This document shows, in pieces, positions 8,608 through 16,608 of a DNA stretch of 64,000 nt. The first letter of the stretch is position 1. Every line of letters starts with the position of its first letter. A program made the position numbers and the translations under genes. The stretch lies in the NCBI RefSeq assembly GCF_000720635.1, contig NZ_JOCF01000042.1:32132-96131 (forward strand). Direction: 5' to 3'. The DNA comes from Streptomyces sp. NRRL WC-3742 (GTDB lineage: Bacteria; Actinomycetota; Actinomycetes; Streptomycetales; Streptomycetaceae). The notes beneath the pieces are model-generated. The model saw only the letters and a list, made by a program, of their open reading frames with translations. It was not told where the DNA came from and made no database searches.

Positions 8608-11600
8608 GACGTGGTCTGCCACGCCTCGATGGGGTTGCCCAGCCACCGCGTGTCGGCGGGGACGGACTCGGCGCGCATCACCAGCGAGGCCGGGCCCAGG
8701 GTGCTGCGCGCGCCGACCGTGCTGCCGGGCAGCACGATCCCGCCCGGGCCCAGGGTGGCGCCCTCGCGGAGGACCACAGTATCCATCCGCATGATCCGGT
8801 CGTGGAAGAGGTGGGTCTGCACGACGCAGCCACGGTTGATGGTCGCGCCGTCACCGAGGGTGACCAGGTCCGCCTCCGGCAGCCAGTAGCTCTCGCACCA
8901 CACGCCCCGGCCGACCTTGGCGCCGAGCGAGCGCAGCCACAGGTTCAGCACCGGCGTGCCCGGCACCGAGCCGACCAGCCACGGCACCGCCAGCACCTCG
9001 ACGAAGGTGTCCGCCAGCTCGTTGCGCCACACGAAACCGCTCCACAGCGGGTGCTCCACCGCCCGGAACCGCCCGACCAGCAGCCACTTCGCCGCCACCG
9101 CGACCAGGCAGGCGACGGTTCCCGCCGCCAGCAGCACCAGGCCCGACAGCGCCGCGGCCAGCAGCGGGGAGGTGTCGGTGAGCCAGGTCAGCGCCGCCGC
9201 CGTCAGCAGGCCCAGGGCCCCCGAGGCGACCACGGGCACGACCCGCGTCACCTCGACCAGCCCGCGCGCCCACAGCAGCCGCGCCGGGGGCTCGTAGGTG
9301 AGGCTCTGGTCGGACTCGTCGGCCGAGCGCGGCAGCCGCACCGGGGGCATGCCCAGGTACGAGCCGCCCTTCTTCGCCTTCGCCGGGGTCGCCGACAGCA
9401 CGCCCACCAGGCCCCGCTTGGGCACCGAGCGGCCCGGCGCCGTCATCCCCGAGTTGCCGAGGAACGCCCGCTCGCCGACCTTCGCCTCGCCCAGGCGCAC
9501 CCAGCCGCCGCCCAGCTCGTACGGGGCCATCAGGGTGTCGTCCGCCAGGAACGCGCCGTCACCGACCGTGGTCAGGCTCGGCAGGGCCAGAACCGTGGAG
9601 ACCTCCGCGTGCCGGCCGACCCGCATCCCCAGGGCCCGCAGCCACAGCGGGGTGACCAGCCCCGCGTACAGCGGGAACAGCACCTCCCGGGCCTGGTCCA
9701 TCAGCTGGGTCACCGTCCACGCCTGCCAGCCGACCCGCCCGTGCAGCGGGTGCACGCCCGGCGTCAGCCCGCGGCTCAGCAGCCGCACCAGCACCACGAG
9801 CTGCGCCGCGTACACCGCGCCGTAGGCGAGGGTGGCGGGCAGCAGGCCCAGCATCGCGCCGCCCAGCGCCCCGCCGAGGTCCGTGCCCTGCTCGACGAAG
9901 CGGGAGAGCACCACCAGCGCGGCGAGCGCGGGCAGCACCGGCAGCGCGGCCAGCACCACGCCGCCGGCGCCGTACATCGCGGCCCAGTGGGCCCGGCGAC
10001 GCGGGCGGGACTTCGGCCAGTTCCGCTCGGCGCGGCCGAGCTTGGCGGCGGGCGCGCCGCCCCAGCGCTGGCCGGTCGGCACCTGGCCGACGACGCTGGA
10101 GCCCGCCAGCACCTGGGCGCGCTTGCCGACCCTGGCGCCGGGCAGCAGCGTCGAACGGGTGCCGACGGTCGCGCCGGAGCCGACCTTCACCGCGCCGACC
10201 TCCAGCAGGTCGCCGTCCAGCCAGTAGCCGCACAGGTCCACCTCGGCCTCGACGGCGCAGCCCCGGCCCAGCTTGAGCAGGCCCGTGACCGGCGGCAGCG
10301 AGTGCAGGTCCACCTCGGGCGCCACCTTGCAGCCCAGCGCCCGCGCGTAGCGGGTCAGCCAGGCGCCGGACAGCCCGGTCGCGCCGCTCAGCTCGGCCAG
10401 CCGCTCGGCCGTCCACAGTCGCAGGTGCACGGACCCGCCGCGCGGGTGGGTGCCCGGGCGCAGGTCGCGCAGCAGCAGCCGCGCCCCGCCGGCGGCGATG
10501 GCCAGCCGACCGGCCGGGGTGTACAGGGCGAGCGCGCCCGCGCCGACCCACCACCAGGAGGCGGTGGGCGCCCACGGGAAGTCGCCCAGGTGGGTGAGCA
10601 GGTTGCCGGCGGCCAGCAGGGCGACCGTCCAGCGCAGGCCCACCACGGTGAACAGCGGGATCAGCAGGAGCAGCTGCAGCAGCTTGGCCCTGGTCGGCAC
10701 CAGGGCGATCGTGCGCGCCTCGCCGCTCTCGGCGGCGGTGCTCTCCAGGTGCCGGGCGAGCTTGCGCAGCGTCGGGTGCTGGTAGACGTCCAGCACGGAG
10801 GCGTTCGGGTAGCGCGAGCGCAGCAGGGTGGTCAGCCGGGCGGCGGCCAGGCTGCCGCCGCCGATGGCGAAGAAGTCGTCGCGGGCGCCGCCGACCTGCA
10901 CGCCGAGGATCTCGGACCACTGCTCGGCCAGCCACGCCTCGGTGCCGTACAGCTGCTCGGACGGGCCGGCGCTCTCCAGCTCCGGCAGCGGCCAGGGCAG
11001 CGCGGCCCGGTCGACCTTGCCGGAGGTGCGGGTGGGCAGGGTGTCCACGGGTGCGAGCAGCGGCACCAGGGCGGCGGGCAGCTCGGCGCGCAGCCGTTCC
11101 ACGGCCAGCTCGCGGTCGAAGCCCTCCTGGGTCACCAGGTAGCCGACCAGCAGCTGGTTGCCGCCGCGCGCGGTGCGCACGGCCGCCGCCGCGCCGGCCA
11201 CGCCGGGCAGGGCCTGAAGGGCCGCGTCGACCTCGCCCAGCTCGATGCGGCGCCCGCCGAGCTTGATCTGCTCGTCGGTACGGCCCAGGAACAGCAGCCC
11301 CTCCGGGTCGGCCTCGACGAGGTCGCCGCTGCGGTAGGCGCGCTCCCAGCCGAGCGAGGGTAGCGGCGCGTACTTCTCGGCGTCCTTCTCCGGGTCCAGG
11401 TAGCGGGCCATGCCGACGCCGCCGATCACCAGCTGTCCGGTGCCGCCGGGGGCCACGGGCACGCCCGCCTCGTCGACGACGGCGAGGTCCCAGCCGTCCA
11501 GCGGCAGGCCGATGCGCACCGGGCCCTCGCCGGTCAGCAGCGCCGCGCAGGCGACGACGGTCGCCTCGGTGGGGCCGTAGGTGTTCCACACCTCGCGGCC

Positions 11601-12560
11601 CTCGGTGACCAGGCGCTGCACCAGCTCGGGCGGGCACGCCTCGCCGCCGAAGATCAGCAGCCGGACCTCGTTGAGCGCCTCGGCCGGCCACAGCGCGGCC
11701 AGGGTGGGGACGGTGGAGACCACGGTGATCTCCTGCTCGGCCAGCCAGGGGCCCAGGTCCGCGCCGCTGCGCACCTGGGAGCGGGGCACGGGTACCAGGC
11801 AGGCGCCGTGGCGCCAGGCCAGCCACATCTCCTCGCAGGAGGCGTCGAAGGCCACGGACAGTCCGGCCATCACGCGGTCGCCGGGGCCGATCGGCTCCTC
11901 CTGGAGGAAGAGCGCGGCCTCGGCGTCCACGAAGGCCGCGGCGTTGCGGTGGGTGACCGCGACGCCCTTGGGCCTGCCGGTGGAGCCGGAGGTGAAGATG
12001 ATCCAGGCGTCCTCGGCCGGGGTGGGGCGGCGCTCCAGGGCGGGCGCGCGCTCGCAGGTGACGGTCAGGGCGCGCTCGGCGCCGAGCACGGCGGCGACGG
12101 CGGCCTCGCCGAAGACCAGCTGGGCGCGCTCGTCCGGGTCCTCCGCGTCGACGGGGACGTAGGCGGCGCCTGCGGCGATCACGCCCAGGATGGAGACGTA
12201 CAGGTCGTTGGTGCCGGAGGGCACCCGCACGCCCACCCGGTCGCCGACGCCGATCCCGGCGGCGGTCAGGCGGCGGCGCAGCTGCTCGACCTCGGCGGCC
12301 AGGGCCCGGTAGCTGAGCACGGTGCGCCCGTCGTCCAGCGCCGGCTCGTCGCCGTGGGCGCGTACGGTGGCGTCCAGGACGTCGACCAGGGTGCGCGGCT
12401 CGGCGGCCGGGCGGCCCCGGAAGAGGGCCTGTTTCGGTTCGGCCTCCAGCTCAGCCTGTGGTTCGGCCTGCTCGGTGTGCGGCACGGCCTGGGGCACGGC
12501 CTGCGGTGCGCTGTGCGGCGGCTGCGTGCTCTCGTGTGTCTGGCTCGGTTCGGTGGTCAT
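8604..12560 (-). CDS. pls: Pls/PosA-family single-module NRPS (epsilon-poly-lysine synthetase type)
   Basis: 1318 residues, matching the about 1319 of known Pls. Domains in order: adenylation (A3 TSGSTGRPKG at 190-199, A4 FDASCEEMW at 239-247, A5 NTYGPTE at 326-332, A7 YRSGDL, A10 Lys in TSGKVDR near 515), carrier (FFAIGGGS, Ser570), then about six membrane helices alternating with three hexapeptide-repeat blocks, for example VGSGATVGTRSTLLPGARVG and LREGATLGPGGIVLPGSTVG. In Pls these tandem C-terminal domains join free amino-acid monomers by isopeptide bonds at the inner membrane. My hand alignment gives specificity residues D-A-E-S-I-G-T-V-V-K, an acidic-pocket code typical for a basic amino acid. 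The ATG at 12560 follows GAGGAG; the frame also extends to 12650. Product could be epsilon-poly-lysine or another cationic isopeptide. Confidence 0.92.
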   Translation of the reverse strand: MTTEPSQTHESTQPPHSAPQAVPQAVPHTEQAEPQAELEAEPKQALFRGRPAAEPRTLVDVLDATVRAHGDEPALDDGRTVLSYRALAAEVEQLRRRLTAAGIGVGDRVGVRVPSGTNDLYVSILGVIAAGAAYVPVDAEDPDERAQLVFGEAAVAAVLGAERALTVTCERAPALERRPTPAEDAWIIFTSGSTGRPKGVAVTHRNAAAFVDAEAALFLQEEPIGPGDRVMAGLSVAFDASCEEMWLAWRHGACLVPVPRSQVRSGADLGPWLAEQEITVVSTVPTLAALWPAEALNEVRLLIFGGEACPPELVQRLVTEGREVWNTYGPTEATVVACAALLTGEGPVRIGLPLDGWDLAVVDEAGVPVAPGGTGQLVIGGVGMARYLDPEKDAEKYAPLPSLGWERAYRSGDLVEADPEGLLFLGRTDEQIKLGGRRIELGEVDAALQALPGVAGAAAAVRTARGGNQLLVGYLVTQEGFDRELAVERLRAELPAALVPLLAPVDTLPTRTSGKVDRAALPWPLPELESAGPSEQLYGTEAWLAEQWSEILGVQVGGARDDFFAIGGGSLAAARLTTLLRSRYPNASVLDVYQHPTLRKLARHLESTAAESGEARTIALVPTRAKLLQLLLLIPLFTVVGLRWTVALLAAGNLLTHLGDFPWAPTASWWWVGAGALALYTPAGRLAIAAGGARLLLRDLRPGTHPRGGSVHLRLWTAERLAELSGATGLSGAWLTRYARALGCKVAPEVDLHSLPPVTGLLKLGRGCAVEAEVDLCGYWLDGDLLEVGAVKVGSGATVGTRSTLLPGARVGKRAQVLAGSSVVGQVPTGQRWGGAPAAKLGRAERNWPKSRPRRRAHWAAMYGAGGVVLAALPVLPALAALVVLSRFVEQGTDLGGALGGAMLGLLPATLAYGAVYAAQLVVLVRLLSRGLTPGVHPLHGRVGWQAWTVTQLMDQAREVLFPLYAGLVTPLWLRALGMRVGRHAEVSTVLALPSLTTVGDGAFLADDTLMAPYELGGGWVRLGEAKVGERAFLGNSGMTAPGRSVPKRGLVGVLSATPAKAKKGGSYLGMPPVRLPRSADESDQSLTYEPPARLLWARGLVEVTRVVPVVASGALGLLTAAALTWLTDTSPLLAAALSGLVLLAAGTVACLVAVAAKWLLVGRFRAVEHPLWSGFVWRNELADTFVEVLAVPWLVGSVPGTPVLNLWLRSLGAKVGRGVWCESYWLPEADLVTLGDGATINRGCVVQTHLFHDRIMRMDTVVLREGATLGPGGIVLPGSTVGARSTLGPASLVMRAESVPADTRWLGNPIEAWQTTS

Positions 12561-12929
12561 GGCGGTCCGTGCTCCTCGTCCTCGCCCCGTCCCGATCGAT
12601 GCCCGGCCCTTGGGGGCGGTGGGAGCACTCACCGGATCGGGTGACCCCACTCCAGGGCCGGAGCGGACAACCCGACCGATGGTAGACCCGTACGGCCTTG
12701 GTTGCAGAGGGTGACACTCGGCCCAACTGGGCCTTCCGTGGCCGAATCTGACGCAGCATCAGTTCGCAACTGTGGCCCGGAGCCTCGATGGTGACGGTGG
12801 GTCAGTCGAATTGACGGATCGTCAGGTCGATTTTCTGATCGTGACCCATGCCACAGGGAATGGTGCTCCCTTCGGGCGGCGGGCCGGGCTACCGGCTGGT
12901 AACCCGGCCCGCCGGGGTGTCACCGACGG
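12561..12929. other. pls promoter region and 3' flank of the NmrA-like gene
   Basis: No supported gene in 369 bp. The half nearer to pls is C/G-rich; 12750-12850 is markedly less G/C-rich and holds two dyads (12792-12804 and 12812-12824). A GGCCCGCC-rich stretch near 12880-12915 with ACCGGCTGGTAACCCGGC may form a terminator for the NmrA-like gene. Confidence 0.55.
12792..12824. promoter_or_regulatory. Two tandem TGAC-N5-GTCA dyads upstream of pls
   Basis: TGACGGTGGGTCA (12792-12804) and TGACGGATCGTCA (12812-12824) lie 20 bp apart, about two helical turns, some 230-265 bp upstream of the pls start. The second has perfect TGAC/GTCA arms. Related dyads occur at 34343-34355 and 36632-36646. TetR-type binding is inferred from symmetry and size only. 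Confidence 0.5.
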
Positions 12930-13793
12930 TCAGCGGAAGTGGTGCAGGTGCTCGCCGAGGAAGGCTTCCAGCGTGCGCGGGGCCCGTCCGGTCAGGCGGG
13001 TGAAGGCGTCGTCGGGCTCCTCCTCACGGAGCGTGGCCAGCTGCTGGATCTCCACCACGTGGGTGGCCAGCCAGTCGGGCATCCCGGCGCGCCCGGCCAG
13101 GTGGGCGTGGAACTCGGACGGGCTCAGCTCCAGGTGGCGCACGGGGTGGCCGAGCAGCTCGTGCAGCAGGGCGGCGAGCTCCTGGTGGCTGTACGGCCGG
13201 GGGCCGGTGAGCGGCACCGTGCCGCCGGCCGACTCCGGGCGGGTCAGCACCTCGGCCGCCGCCTCGCCGACGTCCCGAACGTCCACGTAGTTGCACCGCG
13301 CCCGCTTCATCGCGCCGGGCAGGACACCTGCGGCGATCGCCGGGGCCTGCAGGAGCAGCTTCTGCATGAAGGCGTACGGCCGCAGGACGGTGGTTCGGAC
13401 GCCGGAGGCGCGCAGCCGCTCCTCGACGAGGTGGTGTCCGCGCGAGACGGCGACGGGGGAGTCCGGCTCGGCGGCGGGGGCCGAGACCTTGACGATGTGC
13501 TCCACCCCGCAGGCGAGCGCGGCCTCGACGGCGTTCAGCTCGTACTGCACCTGCCGGGGCCCGTTGGCCATGGTGAGCAGGAGCTGCTTCGCCCCCTGGA
13601 AGGCTTCCCGGAGCGAGGCCGGGTCGGCGGCGTCGGCCGCGACGGGCCGGGCGAGGGCGAGCGCGGGGCCGTCCAGCGCGGCGGCCAGGCGGGCGGGGTC
13701 GCGGCTCAGGGCCCGGGTGGGTACGCCGAGGGCGGAGAGGCTGCGCAGGGTGGCGCCTCCGGTGGCGCCGGTGGCGCCCATGACGACGATCAT
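12930..13793 (-). CDS. NmrA-like NAD(P)-binding oxidoreductase
   Basis: 287 residues. The N-terminal Rossmann motif is GATGATGG, followed by RALSRDPARL, and the middle shows HIVKVSAPAAEPDS and TVLRPYAFMQ, typical of atypical short-chain dehydrogenases of the NmrA/QOR2 group that bind NAD(P)(H). No catalytic Tyr-Lys pair is obvious at the classical position, so the protein may be a redox sensor or quinone reductase. The ATG at 13793 overlaps the stop of the upstream membrane-protein gene (ATGA), after GAAAGG. It probably belongs to the small operon controlled by the MarR-type gene just upstream. Confidence 0.8.
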   Translation of the reverse strand: MIVVMGATGATGGATLRSLSALGVPTRALSRDPARLAAALDGPALALARPVAADAADPASLREAFQGAKQLLLTMANGPRQVQYELNAVEAALACGVEHIVKVSAPAAEPDSPVAVSRGHHLVEERLRASGVRTTVLRPYAFMQKLLLQAPAIAAGVLPGAMKRARCNYVDVRDVGEAAAEVLTRPESAGGTVPLTGPRPYSHQELAALLHELLGHPVRHLELSPSEFHAHLAGRAGMPDWLATHVVEIQQLATLREEEPDDAFTRLTGRAPRTLEAFLGEHLHHFR

Positions 13794-14269
13794 GCGTTCT
13801 GCCTTTCGGGGAGGGGGGTGGTGGCGGTGTCGGTGGGGATCCGTCGGCTGCCGCGCCAGCGCCAGGTGACGATGGTGGCGGCGATGGCCGAGGAGAGCGG
13901 GAGGTCGATGGGCAGGCGGCGGGGCCAGGGGCTGTCGGCCAGGTGCGGGAGGTGCGGGAGCCAGTGCGCGGCCGCCAGTCCGACGGCGAGGCCGAGTGCG
14001 GCGGAGACCAGCCCGAGGAGGGCGGCGGCCAGGGCGCGCGGGGTGCGCGGCGGCCGGGTGCGGACGGGGCGGTGGCGCAGCAGGGCGCCGAGGGTGGCGG
14101 CCACGAGGGCGGAGGTGCCGCCGATGGTGGTCAGGGCGGCGGCGACCAGTTCCGGCTGTCGGGTGATCGCCCCGCCCGCGCCCGCCATGAGGGCGGGCAT
14201 GGCGTAGGCGGTCAGGACCTCGCGCCACAGGACGAAGGGCGGGGGAGCGCCGGGGACCTTGGTGCTCAT
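13790..14269 (-). CDS. Small multi-helix membrane protein, unknown
   Basis: 159 residues with about four hydrophobic segments (VLTAYAMPALMAGAGGAI, LVAAALTTIGGTSALVAATLGALL, LAAALLGLVSAALGLAVGLAAAHWL, SSAIAATIVTW). I do not recognise the family with certainty; size and layout resemble DUF4267-like or DoxX-like proteins. It is the first gene of a two-gene unit with the NmrA-like oxidoreductase and lies downstream of the MarR-type gene on the same strand. Two direct repeats sit just upstream of its start. Confidence 0.65.
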   Translation of the reverse strand: MSTKVPGAPPPFVLWREVLTAYAMPALMAGAGGAITRQPELVAAALTTIGGTSALVAATLGALLRHRPVRTRPPRTPRALAAALLGLVSAALGLAVGLAAAHWLPHLPHLADSPWPRRLPIDLPLSSAIAATIVTWRWRGSRRIPTDTATTPLPERQNA

Positions 14270-14294
14270 GCGGTGTCCTCTCGGGATTTGATTC

Positions 14295-14330
14295 GGTGGC
14301 TAAGCATTTGTGGTTAGGTGGCTAAGTATT
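14295..14330. promoter_or_regulatory. Direct repeats GGTGGCTAAG(C/T)ATT, candidate operator
   Basis: GGTGGCTAAGCATT (14295-14308) and GGTGGCTAAGTATT (14317-14330) are 22 bp apart centre to centre, about two helical turns, and lie 26-61 bp upstream of the membrane-protein start. A third partial copy (GTGGCTAGG) occurs near 14945, beside the MarR start. This suggests the MarR protein binds all three. Confidence 0.45.
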
Positions 14331-14386
14331 GGGGCTGAGGGAAGGCGGGCCGCCGGTGTGGGGCGGCCCGCCTCGGGGTGTTCCGG

Positions 14387-14908
14387 TCAGTCGGCGGTCA
14401 GGGCGTCGATGCCCGCGACCACCCGGCCCAGGAGGTCCAGGAAGGTCGTGCGCTCCTCGACGGAGAGCCCGCCGACCATGGCCTGCATCCGGGCGAAGTG
14501 CTCGGGGGCCAGCTCGCGCAGCCGGTCCGCGCCGCGGGCGGTGAGGATCACCACGTTGCCCCGGCCGTCCTCGGTGGACGGCCGCCGGGCCACCAGGCCC
14601 TCCCGCTCCAGCCCGTCGACCAGGCCCGTCACCGTCGCCCGGGAGACGCCCAGGCTCGCGGCCAGCTGGGAGGGCGACTTCTCGCCGCCGTGGTCCTCCA
14701 GGTCGGCGAGGAGCCGGTAGCGGCCGGTGGAGAGCCCGAAGCGCCCGAAGTGCACCTCCCCGGCCTGGCCGACCCTGGCGCCCGCGGCCATCAGCCGGGC
14801 GGCGACCAGGATGGCCTGCGGGTCGGCCGACAGGCCGTAGCGGGCGATCTGGCGTCGGGCCTGGTCGAGGTTGGGGGCGGCTGAATCCGGGGTCGGCTGC
14901 TCGGTCAC
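14387..14908 (-). CDS. MarR-family transcriptional regulator
   Basis: 173 residues from the GTG at 14908 (a longer frame to 14959 lacks a ribosome site). The winged helix is clear: GLSTGRYRLLADLEDHGGEKSPSQLAASLGVSRATVTGLVDGLEREGLVARRPSTEDGR in the middle (residues about 60-115), including the D-x-R wing, followed by the dimerising C-terminal helix ERTTFLDLLGRVVAGIDAL. Such proteins usually repress adjacent genes and respond to phenolic or oxidative ligands. It is transcribed toward the membrane protein/NmrA-like pair, with the FAD monooxygenase upstream on the same strand. Confidence 0.88.
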   Translation of the reverse strand: MTEQPTPDSAAPNLDQARRQIARYGLSADPQAILVAARLMAAGARVGQAGEVHFGRFGLSTGRYRLLADLEDHGGEKSPSQLAASLGVSRATVTGLVDGLEREGLVARRPSTEDGRGNVVILTARGADRLRELAPEHFARMQAMVGGLSVEERTTFLDLLGRVVAGIDALTAD

Positions 14909-14910
14909 GG

Positions 14911-14936
14911 ATCTAATATGGCGCCTAATCAGATCT
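14911..14936. promoter_or_regulatory. Imperfect 26-bp palindrome overlapping the MarR start region
   Basis: The sequence begins GATCT, ends AGATC and is centred on GGCGCC; inner positions keep partial symmetry with TAAT/ATTA words. It lies 3 bp upstream of the GTG start, where an autoregulatory MarR site would block the gene. Confidence 0.45.
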
Positions 14937-14959
14937 GCGGTCAAGTGGCTAGGGCGCAC

Positions 14960-16132
14960 TCATACGGCGCGCGGGGCGATCCGGGGCGGTGTCCAGTCGG
15001 CGTGGCGCAGCACGGTGCGCATCATCGCGCCGGGCGGGGTGAGCCGGATTGCGGCGTTGCGCAGGCCGACCGCGAGCGGGTTGGTGAGCTGCTGGCCCAT
15101 CCGGCCCGCCCGCCGGGCGTCGCGGGCCACGGTCTGGCTGCGCGGGCGGCGCGCCGCGTCGTAGCGGGCGAGCGCGCCCTCGACGGTGGGGCCTGCGGCG
15201 ACGGCCGCCGCGAGGGTGACGGCGTCCTCGAGGGCCTGGCAGGCGCCCTGGCCGAGGAAGGGCGTCATCGCGTGCGCGGCGTCGCCGAGCAGCGCGACCC
15301 GGCCGACCGCGTAGGAGGGCAGCGGGGTGGCCAGCTCGTGGATGTCGTGGTGCAGCACCGCTCGTGGGTCGGTGGCGGCGAGCAGTGCGGGGATCGGCTC
15401 GTGCCAGCGGGCGAAGCGGCGGCGCATCTCGGTCAGCGGGTCCCGGTGGCGGACCCCGGCGGGGGCGGTGAGGACGGCGTGCCACTCGGCGCGGCCGTCG
15501 GGGAAGGCGATGTGGCCGAACTCGGCGCCGTGGCCCCAGGTCAGCTCGAAGTCGGTGCGCAGACCCTCGACGGGGTGCTCGGTGATCGCGCGCAGGACGG
15601 TCGAGCCGCTGTAGACCGGTCCGGGGTGAGCAGGGAGGAGGTTGCGGCGGAGGCGGCTGTGGATGCCGTCCGCCGCCACGACGAGATCGGCCTCGAGCGC
15701 GGTGTCGCCGTGGCGGACCAGCGGCCGGTCGGGGGTGCCGGCGACCACCGTCGCCTCCGCGCCGACCACCAGGGAGCCGGCGGGCAGCGCCTCGCGCAGG
15801 ACGCGGTGGAGCTCCGCGCGGGGGATGCCGACGATCGGCGCGCCCAGCTCGCGCTCCAGCGCCCGCCCGTCCATCCGGGCCAGCTGCCGCCCGTCGGGGG
15901 TGCGGGTGCCGCCGGTGTACTGGCGCCGGGCGGCCGCCTCGATCCGCTCGCCGACCCCGAGGGCCTGCAGGGCGCGCATCCCGTTGGCGGCGAGCGAGAT
16001 GCCGGCGCCCGCGTCGTCCAGGACGGCGGCCCGCTCCAGCACGGTCACCTCCCATCCGGCCAGCCGCAACCCGATCGCCGCCGCCAGCCCGCCGATGCCG
16101 CCCCCGACCACCACCGCGTTCCTGCCGCTCAT
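14960..16132 (-). CDS. FAD-dependent aromatic-type monooxygenase
   Basis: 390 residues. It has the FAD GxGxxG motif in VVVGGGIGGLAAAIGLRLAG, the mid-chain DLVVAADGIHSRLRRNL (DG motif) and the second FAD site ALLGDAAHAMTPFLGQGACQALEDA (GD motif), so it belongs to the PHBH-type class A flavoprotein monooxygenases that use NAD(P)H and O2. Length is normal. AAGGGG precedes the ATG at 16132. A perfect palindrome lies 31 bp upstream, suggesting tight control. Substrate cannot be read; salicylate-like aromatics or a natural product are possible. Confidence 0.85.
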   Translation of the reverse strand: MSGRNAVVVGGGIGGLAAAIGLRLAGWEVTVLERAAVLDDAGAGISLAANGMRALQALGVGERIEAAARRQYTGGTRTPDGRQLARMDGRALERELGAPIVGIPRAELHRVLREALPAGSLVVGAEATVVAGTPDRPLVRHGDTALEADLVVAADGIHSRLRRNLLPAHPGPVYSGSTVLRAITEHPVEGLRTDFELTWGHGAEFGHIAFPDGRAEWHAVLTAPAGVRHRDPLTEMRRRFARWHEPIPALLAATDPRAVLHHDIHELATPLPSYAVGRVALLGDAAHAMTPFLGQGACQALEDAVTLAAAVAAGPTVEGALARYDAARRPRSQTVARDARRAGRMGQQLTNPLAVGLRNAAIRLTPPGAMMRTVLRHADWTPPRIAPRAV

Positions 16133-16162
16133 GACCGGCCCTTCCCCTCGTTCGCCACAGGT

Positions 16163-16180
16163 CTTCTACAGATGTAGAAG
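16163..16180. promoter_or_regulatory. Perfect palindrome CTTCTACAGATGTAGAAG upstream of the monooxygenase
   Basis: Two 8-bp arms flank a GA centre. The core TACA-N2-TGTA equals the half-site spacing bound by BlaI/MecI-family repressors, though some TetR and MarR proteins bind similar words. No regulator gene of the BlaI type lies in this window. Confidence 0.65.
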
Positions 16181-16195
16181 GAGCGTACTGCTCGC

Positions 16196-16608
16196 TTACG
16201 GGCGGCGAGGCCGAGGGGGTGGCGCGGATTCCGGACAAGGCGTGCTTGCGTGCGTGCTGGTGGGCGCGCTGCTCTGCGCGCTGAGCCTGCGTGACCGGGT
16301 GCTCCGGGCCCCGACCCCTGTTGCGCGGGCCGACCTCACGACGTGGGGAGCTCCCCCCCGCTGGGTGATCATGCGTATCCACCCTTCGAGGGTGGCGACG
16401 AACTCGCCGAGATCGGGGGTGGTGAAGGAGACGGCCTCGTGGTCCCAGTCGGGGTCGAGGACGACGACGCGGAAACCGTGGCCGAAGTACCAGCCGGCGT
16501 CGATGCTGATCTCCCGGGCCTGGAGGCCGCCCTTGCGCGCCGCCTCCTGCTCGGTTCGCCACGGCGGCTGTACGGTGCGGGCCCGGTACAGGGCCTGGGC
16601 GAATTGGT
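16196..16608 (-). pseudogene. Fragment of an unrecognised gene without a start
   Basis: Immediately after the stop of the LRV-repeat gene, the minus strand stays open from 16608 to 16196. Its first 85 codons look like real protein (AREISIDAGWYFGHGFRVVV, DHEAVSFTTPDLGEFVATLEGWI), then become Arg/Pro-rich and noncoding-like. There is no plausible start codon or ribosome site before the conserved-looking part. I read it as the tail of a gene whose front has been lost, perhaps a former downstream partner of the LRV protein. Family not recognised. Confidence 0.4.
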
